Positions 53,001 to 63,020 of a stretch of DNA of 64,000 nucleotides are shown here, piece by piece; the first letter of the stretch is position 1; every line of letters starts with the position of its first letter. Source of the DNA: Ancistrus triradiatus (taxonomy: Eukaryota; Chordata; Actinopteri; Siluriformes; Loricariidae); the NCBI GenBank assembly GCA_025084515.1, contig JAJAGP010003215.1, positions 1 to 64,000 of the forward strand. Direction: 5' to 3'. A program made the translations under genes and the position numbers. Below the pieces are notes generated by a model. The model did no database searches. It was not told the DNA's origin and saw only the letters and a program-made list of their open reading frames with translations.

Positions 53001-56000
53001 ACTGAGCTACTGATGAGAATCGAGACAAATTTTTCTAGTCAAAATTCGCTGAGAACCGATTTTGACCGAGTCCTGAGGTGGTCGAGAACCAAGGTACCAC
53101 TGTATATGTAAAGGCTACTCACACCATTTCTTATTCCATTATTCCATTATTTATTTCTGATTATTGTGGTAAAGATTTATATTTATGAACCTGCAAAGTT
53201 CTGTGTGGAAATCAATATGTAGCTGGAGCTAACCTTCTTTGTTTTCCTCCTTACTGTGTTTCTTGAGCCACTCGATGTTCTTCCTGATGGCATCCAGATA
53301 TGTTTCTGACTTTCCAGTATGATCTAGAGAAAGAAGCCAGGAGATGCTATATAATTACTCTCATCAGCTTTACTTAAGATGAGCTAAACTTAAAATAGAT
53401 TGGGATTAACACACACACACACACACACACAAGGGAAAGTGCAGAGTTTTTGTTAAATTGCCAGTTCTTTAAAATATATCTTATGAGAATTGGGTATGTT
53501 CTAACTAAAGAAACAACAGCTGAGAATCTGCGAATCTTCAGTTTCTCAAGCTAAAGATTCCACTGCTCTTGTGCAGTTGTGCGACTGGACCTTCTACCAC
53601 TTTTCCTATATTGGTTACATTCAGTGTTATCTTAATTTCATGAAACTACAGACTGATCTGTTTCCTGAGAATGCTGATTTCGCATTGTCATGTTAAAGCA
53701 GAATACATTTAAAATGAATCATAACAGTGCTGTAACCTAAGGGAAATTGATGTGCTGCTTTACTGAACTATATAATGAGTATCAGCTGGACTTGCTCAAT
53801 CAAAAAGTTTTCAATATTATCATAAGGACTGGTACAGCTCTGAAAATTGAGTTTGGAAATCATATCTAAAGAATATATTGTAAACGTTACAGTACACTTT
53901 TTTAGGAACACCTGTTCAACTACTCGTTAACGCAAGTATCTAATCAGCCAATCACGTGACAGAAACTCAATGTATTTAGGCATGTAGACATGGTCAAGAT
54001 GACCTGCTGAAGCATCATCTCAAACCGAGCATCAAAATGGGGAAGAAAGAAGATGAAGTGACATTGATTGTGGCATGGTTGTTTGTGCTAGATGATCTGA
54101 TTTGAGTATTTCAGAAGCTGCTGATCTACTGGGATTTTCACACACTGACATATCTATGTTTACATCGAATGGTCCAAAAAAAAAGAGAAAATATCCAACA
54201 AGCAGCAAATATATCCGATGAGTGGCAGTTCTCTCAAAAATGCCTTGTTGGTGCCAGAGGTTAGAGGAGAATGGGAGTTAAATAACCACTTGTTACAAAT
54301 GAGGTATGCAGAAGAGTATCTCTGATTGCAAAACACATCATACCACACTGGAGTGCCACTCCTGTCAGCTAAGAACAGGCAACTGAGGCTACAATTCACA
54401 CGGGCTCACCAAATAGACAATAAAGGAGACAACAGAGGACTGGAAAACAAACATGGTGTGAATAATATGAAAGCATGGATCCATCCTGCCTCGTATCAAC
54501 TGGTAGTGATGGATATTTTCTTGGCACACTTTGGCTCACTTAATACCAGTTGAACATTGTTTAAATGCCATAGCCTAACTGAGTATTGTTGCTGATCATT
54601 TGCATCCCTTTATAACCACAATGCACCATCTTCTGATGGCTACTTCCAGCAGGATAATGCACCATGTCACACAAATCCACAGTCACCAGATCTTAATCCA
54701 ATAGAGCACCTTTGGGATGGTGGAACAGGAGATTCACATCATGGATGTGCAGTCGAAAAATCTGCTGCAACTGCGTTTATTTCTATAGCGCTTTTTACAA
54801 TAGAGCCTTGTCTCAAAGCAGCTTTACAATTTTAGATTATCTTTAAATATCTAGGGCCAATCCCAAATTGAGCAAACCTATGGCGACAGTGGCAAGGGAA
54901 AACTCCCTAAACCTTACAAGGAAGAAACCTTGGGGGGACCAAAACTCAAAAAGAAACCCAACCTCCTTGGGTGGCTTAGATGATAAATGTCAGAAAGAAA
55001 CTAATTTATTTAGTCAAATAAGTCTAACAGTAATAGTAAAAATAAAAATAACATCAAATTAAGCATATCAGCATTATTTAGTGCGATACACAGAGACACA
55101 ATCCAAAGACATGCGTGTTAGGTTAATTGGAGTTTCTTATGTGCCCTCAATGTGTAAGTTAATGTGCCCTACGATGGATTGGCACCCTGTCTAGAGTTGT
55201 TCCTGCATTGCGCCGTGTGGCACCGGCCAGGCACCGGCTTTCCCTCAACCCTGACCAAAGATTAAGCGGATAAGAAAATGAAGACTGTCTAAATGATTTC
55301 AAACTTGCTATTAAATATTATGGCAGGCCAGAGATGTGTAATTGTAGAGCTGCTTTCAGGCAATGCTTTGCTGTTAAGAGCTATATTAATAAATTTGACT
55401 TTGCCTTATAGAAAGGATAGTGGTGATGTCATACAATCGGGTTTGTCGCTTTGTGAGCAAGAATTACTTACACTCCATCACTTTTAACTCAGGAACATGT
55501 GCGATCCAAGTAAATAACCTAGTTCATCTCAAGTTATCTCATCATTTCGGTGTCCAGTTAAGCTCAGGAACGACAGTGACATTTTCCTTAATCACTTTTA
55601 GCAAGGTGCCAGTAATTCCTCAGATGACTGTATTGCACTTACTGTTCTGTGCAGCTGTCCTCTCATCTTTGGTTGAGTCCTTCAGGTTTTCATACTCCCT
55701 CTGCATTTTAGCAGCTTCCTCCTTCGTGTTGTCGTCCTCATCCGTCACTGCTGGTGTAATGAGGGAGAGAGTTAAGCTCAATGCCTATGCATTATAAGAC
55801 TTGTGAATATATAAGTCTGTATGTGCTCAAAACTTTTTAAAATAGCCAACATATGCACAGCTGCAACATCAACAACCGAATTCTGTATTAATTCAGCAGC
55901 TTGTTAAACATTTATAAACCATTACACTGGCCAGGTAGTTTGTAGACCATTACAAATACAAAGTTTTGAAGTGAGATTTTGATTTACTCAGTGGATTATC

Positions 56001-59000
56001 AGAGGACGAATGGACAGAACTAAGGAGAAAATTTAAAAAGACCTTGAGATTAATAATAGGAAATTTAGGACAGTTCAGAAATGACAAGCGAGTGTAACAA
56101 TGATAACGTGACAGTTCGTTGTATTCAGATTTGTTGTGCCGAGAAAAATGTATCTCATCATTTTACAAGAAAAATAGAGCTAAACAGATGCTTCTTAAAC
56201 TGTATGCCACACACTGAAGAGCAGAAACAGCGAATCGTGGTTTCAGCAACTTTTTGGCTTTCAAGTGAAACAGAACAGGTACTATATAACATTGTGGAAT
56301 TATTTATTGCAAACATTCTTAATTACAAAGTTAATTCATTAACTGATAATATGTCATATTAACAAACTGATAAAGAACACCTGTAGGGGACATGATGCTG
56401 ACAGGACCCAGCGATTTTCCGAGCTTATTCTTGGTCTGGACGGCAATCATGGCATCCAGATTCTCTGTGGTAGGAAAAATAAACGCTGGGTTAGAATAGT
56501 ATCAGTTTTATCACTGTATCAGGAATGCCAGATGACACAATAACACACTTGCTATAAGGAGGAATTGTCATTTAACTAAGGAAATGGGAAGGGAAGGGAA
56601 GTATGAGAAGGTAAGAAGATTTATAGTTGTAAAAATGCATTAAAGAAATTAGATTGTAGAGCTTATAGCATTACATCAAAAGGAAAATTCATCAAGAGTC
56701 TCATTAAAACAAGGACTTGAACAAGGTATCAGGTTCAGGTTGTTTGTCCTCCCTGAATGCAGCATTAGCATTAGGATGGCCGCTGACATTAGACTGATTT
56801 CCTGTTTAAACCCATTTAAAGCAGCGTATTGTCTACAGGCAGCATGCCTCTTTATTTACACACTGTCTTTAAGGCCTTTGTACTCGCAGGTTTCCATAGC
56901 GACACTGTCATTATTCAGAATGAAACCCGTTATCTGCGAAAGCTTGCCTCATTAGGCTGAAATGATAAAGAAATAAATTAAACCGTACCGATTTTCTAAA
57001 TGAGAAGTTACACAACCTCTACAGCCTCAAACAACCTTGAACAAATGCTAATACAACATATTTAGACACTTTTAATTAAGTTCTGGGACCTTACAAATAA
57101 CACCAGTTTATCCTCTGTAAGCGTGACAGAACTTTAGCACAAGGCCAGTTTTATGCTTACAACGTGTTTTAAATGCATTTAAACGTGCAGAAATATCATG
57201 TTTAAGTTCGAAAATATGGGATAAAAAAAAATCACCCTGCTGAAAACTTCAGACAGTCACTCTTTGCATGTGTGTGTGTTAGGGTCAGGTTTATGACCAA
57301 ATGTCCTATGTTAAGATTTCAAGACATTTTTTAAGGAAACTGCAACTTTCTTTTAAAAAATTTAATTATGCATTATGTAATTGGGGTTAAGGTTGTGCAA
57401 GTAAAGTACTCACAATGATAGAAAGACGTGTGTGTGTGCGTGTGTGTGCGTGTGCGTGTGTGGCATGCTTTGATAAGGGAAATCTGCCTTTTAAACATAC
57501 ACAAAAGGTCTACACAATAATGGTTCACGTGTTTTGTTTTCCACTTTTCTCTCACTTACACACACACGCACGCACACACACACACATACACAGGCACCAG
57601 CAATCCTTATTGTGTGTGTACACATTTTGGGGTCATGTTTATATATCATTGTGGGGACCAAATTACTCACTACATAAAAGAAAAATCTGTACTTTTACTC
57701 TCTACATCTTCAGAACAGGCTTGTTAGTTTAGCTTTAAAGAATCTATTTATTTTTCTGTTCTTTTATTCTTTCATTTTTCTTTTTTATTTAGGAAAGTCT
57801 AGTCAGGCACCTAATGAAGCACCAATTGAGTCCGATTTCCGATTTTTTAAACATATGACTGGACGATTCAGATTTGTTTTTCTGTCCAAGTATTATAAAT
57901 GACAGCCTATAGATAATTGTTTTTCAGCTTTTCTTTTAATGGAAACTTCTTCCATTAAAACCAAATATAGCAGCAGCTGATTGCTTGTGTCTGACTCTAC
58001 ACTCTCAGCAGAGTTAGCTTTAGCTTTGTTAAATTAATCACATTCAGTGACGTGATACTGTTTCAATTGTCTTTTTAAATTCGTAAAGTATTTTTGGAGT
58101 TGTTTCTCCGCTACTTACTTTCGTTATGCATACAGCAAGCGGCAACCACTTACTGTGAAGAACTAGAACACTGAAGACATGGCTGTAACCAAAACAATAC
58201 TATCACTGCACTTTATAGGATGAGTCTAAGTAGGAGCTTTGAAGACCAACTGAAATCTAACACTTCGTCATCATCAGCATGTGTCAGCACTGATCTGTCT
58301 CATAAACAAACACACAGTTTAAAGCTGGAACTGTGTTTAAAGCAGAATTATATTGTGAGTTAATGTTAGTGAAAGCAGTGTGTTTTCCATGTGTGACTGT
58401 GTTTACAGTGTGCACCACTGTCATGAGGTGCAAGTGAGGTGGCTGAATGTGACCGGAACAGAATCGGTTATATGACATAATCAGTTATATGATCGATTGG
58501 CCGGTGATTCTGGTCACCGGACGATCGATCGATGCATCTCTAATGAAAAGCTATGAGAGGTTTATTTTAAAAAGCTATAGAATATTTCTGATGGTTTTGC
58601 ATAAGTATTTTGAAATTTAAGTAGGGTAGTGGAGTGTTTAAAAGAACAACTAAAAAATGGTGAAGCTGTAGTTTTTTCAACTAAAAAGCAGTCACAGAGT
58701 TTCAAAGAGTTGATGATAACTATTTGGCTTAAATATCATGATACAAGTGGTGCTTGAAAGTTTGTGAACCCTTTAGAATTTTCTATATTTCTGCATAAAT
58801 ATGACCTAAAGCATCATCAGATTTTCACACAAGTCCTAAAAGTAGATAAAGAGAACCCAGTTAAACAAATGAGACAAAAATATTATACTTGGTCATTTAT
58901 TTATTGTGGAAAATGATCTAATATTACAGATTCTTTGGTGGAACGATTTGTGTACTTAGGGTCGTTGTCTTGCTGCATGACCTACCTTCTCTTGAGATTC

Positions 59001-61660
59001 AGTTCATGGACAGATGTCCTGATATTTTCCTTTAGAATTCTCTGATATAATTCAGAATTCATTGTTCCATCAATGATGGCAAGCCGTCCTGGCCAAAATG
59101 CAGCAAAACAGGCCCAAACCATGATACTACCACCACCACATTTGCAGATGGTATAAGGTTCTTATGTTGGAATGCAGTGTTTTCCTTTCTCCAAACATAA
59201 CGCTTTTCTTTTAAACCAAAAAGTTCTATTTTGGTCTCATCCGTCCACAAAACATTCTTCCAATAGCCTTCTGGCTCATCCACGTGATCTTTAGCAAACT
59301 GCAGACAAGCAGCAATGTTCTTTTTGGAGAGCAGTGGCTTTCTCCTTGCAATCCTGTCATGCACACCATTGTTGTTCAGTGTTCTTCTGATGGTGGACTC
59401 ATGAACATTAACATTAGCCAATGTGAAAGAGGTCTTCAGTTGCGTAGAAGTTACCCTGGGGTCCTTTGTGACCTTGCCAACTATTACACGCCTTGCTCTT
59501 GGAGTGATCTTTGTTGGTCGACCACTCCTGGGGAGGGTAACAATGGTCTTGAATTTCCTCCATTTGTACACAATCTGTCTGACTGTGGATTGGTGTAGTC
59601 TAAACTCTTTAGAGATGGTTTTATAACCTTTTCCAGCCTGATGAGCATCAACAACTCTTTTTCAGAGGTCTTCAGAAATCTCCTTTGTTCGTGCCATGAT
59701 ACATTTCCACAAACATGTTAAGAAGAGCAGATTCTCATAGATCAATGTTCTTTAAATAAAACAGGGTGCCCACTTACACCTGATTGTCATCTCATTGATC
59801 GAAAACACCTGACTCTAATTTCACCTTCAAATTAACTACTAATCCTAGAGTTTCACATACTTTTGCCACTCACTAATATGTAATACTGGATAATTTTCCT
59901 CAATAAATAAAAGACCAAGTATAATATTTTTGTGTCATTTGTTTAACTGGCTTTTAGGACTTGTGTGAAAATCGGATGATGATTTAGGTCATATTTATGC
60001 AAAAATATAGAAAGTTCTAAAGGGTTCACAAACTTTCAAGCATCATTCTACATGCAGAGTTTTGCAGCAATCTGACTGCATTACTGAATATTCCCATGTC
60101 TAGTTATGAGTGATTTAGCAGCACTTAAAAGCTTTTTTTTCTGTTTTTACTGTGGTTAGCTAGATATAATGTCAGTTGTATAATTTTTGCAGATGATTGA
60201 AGTTTTGGTTGGAAGTTACCTCTGTGAGAGTCGTGCTTACTTAAATAGTATCACTTTAAAATTTCTAAAAAAAAAAAAAAAAAGTATTAATGTTTCAGCA
60301 CTCCTAGCCTATATGATGACCACTGACCCAGACCTCACCCAGAGGACCCCTGGCGAAATTTTAGGCAATCCAATGAAAGACACTCTGAGACCAGGAACTG
60401 TATGGAACGCAACCATTTGGACTATAAACCAGAGTGACTCAGTGGGAAGAGGGCTGGTTTCCACTGCTGAGCCTCCTAAGTTCAAATACCCTGGTGAGGT
60501 GGGGTCTTAAGTTTACAGAGTTGCACTCGTGGCTCTTGGTTAACTGAAACTGTTAAGACGTAATTTCTCAGTAACACTGGATTATAATAAACATAGTTAC
60601 CCAGGTAGGACACGCCCTCCTCAGGTGTGATGGTGCCGTATTTAACCATCATCTTAACAAAGTCAATCAGAGTCTTCATGATGGTGATGAGAGTCTCTCT
60701 CTCCTCAGCATCTTGCTCTGTAACACACACACACACAGTTACAGAATTTAGTATGTATAAGTATGCATTACACCAAAGTATGAGATATTATAAAACTAAA
60801 CATTTAGATTAATATATTTATACACTGATCAGACACTGGCTCATCTTCCCACAGTGCATCCTGGTACCATTACTGCTCCAGGTAAACAGTGCACACACAC
60901 CTGATCATACACATGCTTAGAAAGAAAATGGGACTCATTGGTTCAGACAATCCAACTGTTGATCTACTGGGATTTTCACACACAGCCATCTCTGGGGTTT
61001 ACAAAGAATGGTCCAATAAAAAGAAAATAACCAGTGAGCAGCAATTCTCTAGGTGGAAATGCCTCAGCGGAGAATGTCCAGACTGTTTCGAGTTTATAGA
61101 ACGGCAACAGTAACTCAAATAACCACTCTTACAACAGGTATGCAGAAGAACATCTCTGGATGCACCTCATGCCAAACCTTGATGTCGTGTAACGGTAGTC
61201 GCCCTCATGAAGTCCAGCTATGCGAATTCTGACAGCAACCCCTTCATGATTTTCTCACTCATATTGTAGATCTCTACCAGCAGATATCTGTCACTATTGA
61301 TTTCATGTAGGTTTGTGATGGGCTGCATCAGTTGTGGCAGTTCACCAACTACAAACTAATCTTTTAAGAAAAAACAAGAAAAAAGAGGAAAAAAAGTGTG
61401 TGTGTACCTGAGTCCAGGCTCTTGAGCAGTCTATAGAAGTTGGGGAAGTACTGCAGGTCCTGCAGTTCATCCTCTGGATTCACTTCATTTCTGTCATTTC
61501 CTTCACTCACACCCCAGTTCTCATCGGCATCTCTGATCTCTTCCTCTTGGTCATCATCACCTCGCTCTTCATCATCATTCTCATTATTATTATCACCTTC
61601 ATCTTCAACATCATCATCCTCATCATCATTAAATCTATGACTGGGCTGAGCCTCCTCATC
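47581..61660 (-). CDS. scg3: Secretogranin III, 3' half (six exons, 256 residues)
   Basis: Exons in transcript order: 61660-61408, 60717-60601, 56464-56381, 55750-55643, 53323-53234 and 47699-47581. All have AG/GT borders on the minus strand and join in one frame (253, 117, 84, 108, 90, 119 bp) to TAG. Residues recognised: LQDLQYFPNFYRLLKSLDS, ETLITIMKTLIDFVKMMVKY, EEGVSYLENLDAMIAVQTKN, YLDAIRKNIEWLKKH, YDLSKLRDFMD and the end IKRIYGSL; human SCG3 ends IKRIYSSL. SCG3 is a granin of neuroendocrine secretory granules that binds chromogranin A and cholesterol-rich membrane. The signal peptide and N-terminal half must lie beyond 64000. Tail-to-tail with LYSMD2. Confidence 0.95.
47735..47785. repeat. 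AAT/AAC-rich simple repeat in the SCG3 intron
   Basis: Runs of ATAATGACAATAACAATAAT then (AAT)n to about 47785. Confidence 0.85.
48425..48830 (+). mobile_element. Tc1-like relic, catalytic C-terminal part
   Basis: Around 48556 the plus strand reads FQQDTALYQTAVFRNDLRR, matching the second catalytic Asp region, then frame changes to a LIFGTCLKNMSDAWR-like stretch equivalent to EHLWDVL. No terminal repeats are clear. A possible end sequence lies at 49575-49695 (GATCCACCACCC, TAAAGTGATCAGTGTA). Confidence 0.55.
48831..50417. other. SCG3 intron, little recognised
   Basis: Contains (GT)n(AT)n at 48894-48925, an end-like DNA element sequence at 49575-49695 and (CT)n at 50044-50085. The frames at 48854-49215 look non-coding (hydrophobic translation of T-rich DNA). 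Confidence 0.45.
50418..52085. repeat. Decayed minisatellite, ~22-bp palindromic unit
   Basis: The theme ACATGCTCCAGAGATGGAGA recurs many times with drift: for example CACTCCAAAGATGGAG (50430), ACACACTCCAAAGGAGAA (50453), ACATACTCCAGAGGAGAA (51028), GAACATGCTCCAGAGATAT (51860), GAACATGCTCCAGAGATTGA (51940), GAACACCCTCCATAGATGGA (52017). Many units carry CTCCA followed a few bases later by TGGAG, a small inverted repeat. An L2 tail interrupts it at about 50590-51015, and 51490-51770 is less clearly repeated. Confidence 0.7.
50590..51015 (+). repeat. L2-type LINE 3' end inside the minisatellite
   Basis: CATCTAAGCCACCCAAGG, TAATGTTTTTCCTTGACAC, then CTGCTTTGAGGCAATACTTC and CGCTATAGAAATAAATCTG, as in 36480-36775. 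Confidence 0.7.
52086..52635. other. SCG3 intron, nothing recognised
   Basis: The 77-codon frame at 52264-52497 shows no known domain and is most likely chance. Confidence 0.4.
52636..53102. mobile_element. 467-bp TIR element (CAGTGGCACCTCGGTTCTC ends)
   Basis: Left end CAGTGGCACCTCGGTTCTCA and right end inverted CAGTGGTACCTTGGTTCTCG, flanked by TA (52634-52635, 53103-53104). No coding capacity. Probably a non-autonomous Tc1/mariner or pogo-type element, judging from TA. Confidence 0.85.
53234..53323 (-). CDS. scg3: SCG3 exon: YLDAIRKNIEWLKKH
   Basis: Acceptor CTTTCTCTAG, donor GTTAGC. 90 bp encoding HTGKSETYLDAIRKNIEWLK, then KHSKEENKE. Confidence 0.95.
53412..53431. repeat. (CA)n microsatellite
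   Basis: About ten CA units in the SCG3 intron. Confidence 0.9.
53890..54730 (+). mobile_element. Tc1-like fragment, family A
   Basis: CAATCACGTGACAGAAACTCAATG, after TAATCAGCCAATC, and AGACATGGTCAAGATGACC match 2565-2630. Later TCAACTGGTAGTGATGG and CAGGATAATGCACCATGTCA (QDNAPCH-type motif), then CACCAGATCTTAATCCAATA (SPDLNPIEH) give the catalytic end. The coding frame is destroyed. Confidence 0.75.
54760..55075 (-). repeat. L2-type LINE 3' end, minus orientation
   Basis: Inverse of the 36480-36775 repeat: TTTATTTCTATAGCGC, CTCAAAGCAGCTTTACAATT, GGAAAACTCCCTAAACC, CCTTGGGTGGCTTAGATG. Confidence 0.75.
55085..55285 (+). repeat. Fish SINE-type repeat body and tail
   Basis: CCAAAGACATGCGTGTTAGG, TACGATGGATTGGCACCCTG, GGCACCGGCTTTCCCTC, ending AAGCGGATAAGAAAATGAA. 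A possible further L2 tail follows at about 55320-55410 (GAGCTGCTTTCAGGCAATG). Confidence 0.7.
55643..55750 (-). CDS. scg3: SCG3 exon: TDEDDNTKEEAAKM, tandem acceptor
   Basis: Encodes TDEDDNTKEEAAKMQREYEN, then LKDSTKDERTAAQN. The acceptor reads CACCAGCAG, so splicing may use 55750 or 55747 (one residue fewer); both keep the frame. Donor GTAAGT is strong. Confidence 0.92.
56381..56464 (-). CDS. scg3: SCG3 exon: NLDAMIAVQTKNKL
   Basis: Acceptor CCTACCACAG, donor GTGTTC (weak). 84 bp, phase matches both neighbours. Confidence 0.93.
56465..57789. other. SCG3 intron; microsatellite pair, otherwise nothing
   Basis: An imperfect (GT)n at 57428-57463 is followed by (CA)n at 57557-57593; the two are complementary and could pair. 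No exon supported. Confidence 0.5.
57790..58545. mobile_element. Possible hAT-like non-autonomous element
   Basis: The right edge reads GATCGATTGGCCGGTGATTC and CGATCGATGCATCTCTA, similar in type to ends of fish hAT elements that begin TAGAGATGCA. The left boundary (GGCACCTAATGAAGCACC, about 57810) is uncertain and no 8-bp duplication was found. Confidence 0.3.
58744..60048 (-). mobile_element. Family B Tc1-like element, internally deleted
   Basis: Left end CAAGTGGTGCTTGAAAG after TA, right end inverted GAATGATGCTTGAAAGTTTG before TA (60049-60050). Near 58938 the sequence jumps from AATATTACA to GATTCTTTGGTGG, losing about 330 bp of catalytic-end coding sequence compared with 15372-16886. 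Confidence 0.88.
59059..59571 (-). pseudogene. Tc1-like transposase, N-terminal and first Asp part
   Basis: The 170-codon frame reads YKWRKFKTIVTLPRSGRPTK, ITPRARRVIVGKVTKDPRVT, VHESTIRRTLNNNGVHDRIA, QFAKDHVDEPEGYWKNVLWT, DETKIELFGLKEKRYVWRKE. The ETKIELF Asp is the first catalytic residue. After LIPSAN the frame slips and the second Asp and Glu are lost with the deletion. It is the most complete family B coding stretch in the window. Confidence 0.88.
60601..60717 (-). CDS. scg3: SCG3 exon: MKTLIDFVKMMVKYG helix
   Basis: Acceptor GTGTTACAG, donor GTAACT. Encodes QDAEERETLITIMKTLIDFV to GVSYL, the most conserved block of SCG3. Confidence 0.95.
60935..61200 (+). mobile_element. Tc1-like fragment, family A, N-terminal region
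   Basis: VDLLGFSHTAISGVYKEWSN is encoded at 60958-61020, the helix-turn-helix region, followed by frame-damaged sequence similar to 2830-3000. The stretch 60721-60934 has nothing recognised apart from (CA)n at 60724-60737. Confidence 0.7.
61408..61660 (-). CDS. scg3: SCG3 exon: acidic region and YFPNFY motif
   Basis: Acceptor GTGTCTCTCCAG, donor GTACAC. The first two thirds are extremely acidic (DDEDDDVEDEGDNNNENDD and onward), largely written as GAT/GAA/AAT runs. Then comes the conserved LQYFPNFYRLLKSLDS. The acid tract is longer and more repetitive than the corresponding human segment as I recall it. Confidence 0.93.
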
Positions 61661-62965
61661 CTGGAGAGACACAGTAAGGAACACCTTTAAAAAGTCATGC
61701 ATGAAGAAAAATAATTGCACACACACAGTCCACAGTCCATACGGGCCGCTGGGGCACCACCATTGTCAAGTTCCATTTTAAATGATATATAGTAAGCAAT
61801 ACAAACAAGCTGAAAACCGGTTCAACCGGTACACCAGTGTTAATCTCCCATATGGTATGCAATTTTCATATACCTCCATATATGCACATCAGAAACACAG
61901 CTCTAACAAATAGGCAGCACATATATAATATTTTTCGCCGCTACGAGCGCTGCTGAGCTCTGAGTAGAACGACATCACCGGTAGCATAATATACAATACA
62001 GGCTAGAAATAGTCTGTTAAGGTTCCATCAGATTAAAGAACAGAACTGGATTATAAAGAGAGATCGGAGATGCAAAAGAAGAACCACATTATGAACGCAG
62101 TACCTCTGGAGACTGATTCAGGACAATTATTGAATTTGGATTTTGGATTATTGAATGTCTTACCAGAGTGAAAATACTTCAGCCAAAAATAGGCACCTTT
62201 CTCTTTTAAGCTCTATTTTTAAGATGTTGCAGATTGCACAATAAAATCTGTTTACATTCGGCAACTGTTTTCATGCATTCTGATTTGTATAATTTTGTGG
62301 GGTGAAGTAAACCCTATATTAATCAAAGCCTTCATTATATACATATATAAAACGGATTTGGCCAGTTTCAGCTTCAGATGGTCTCATAACCCATTCTGTG
62401 CCGGTTAACCGCACATGAACAGCACAGTGCTTTACTAACTTTAATTCACAATTCAGTTCAGGTCAGTTCACAATTCAAAGTTTCAGACACTCGATGGTTT
62501 GTTTAAGAGAAACCTTTAAGGGTTTGTTTACTGACAATGAGAAGGGAGCATTATATGTTTCAGCTGTATTTTTAGTGCTACTTCGCTTTTCAACTAGATA
62601 GGCTCCCTAAATACTGCATTACTGATTGATGGACTTAGGGACACTACTATGGACTTTGTTATCCATTTTTGACACAGCCATGTCTCAAACTTTTACAGCA
62701 TGCTGCTTCAATTACATACATGGCAAAAATAAGCCGTGAAGGATCAACTCTGAAACAATCGGAATAATGGATTTAATAAGACGTTTAAAACAGCATTACC
62801 CCACTGAATATGCAGAGTTTGACAAAGCAAACAAAGTCAAAGAGGCTAAAGCTAAAGCTAACAGCTAACGAGAGCGCAAAGCCAGGCACAAGCCAGCAGC
62901 AACTGCTATCTTTTTTAACTGAGCATTCGGTGACGCTCTAACGAATAAACTATATACATACAAGT

Positions 62966-63020
<55 letters not shown>

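Noticed and set aside
56081..56362. 93-codon plus-strand frame in SCG3 intron
   Set aside because: No domain; AT-rich; it ends just before an SCG3 exon on the other strand.
61440..61640. Plus-strand Ser-rich 66-codon frame
   Set aside because: Antisense of the SCG3 acidic exon; the Ser runs come from the complement of GAT/GAA repeats.
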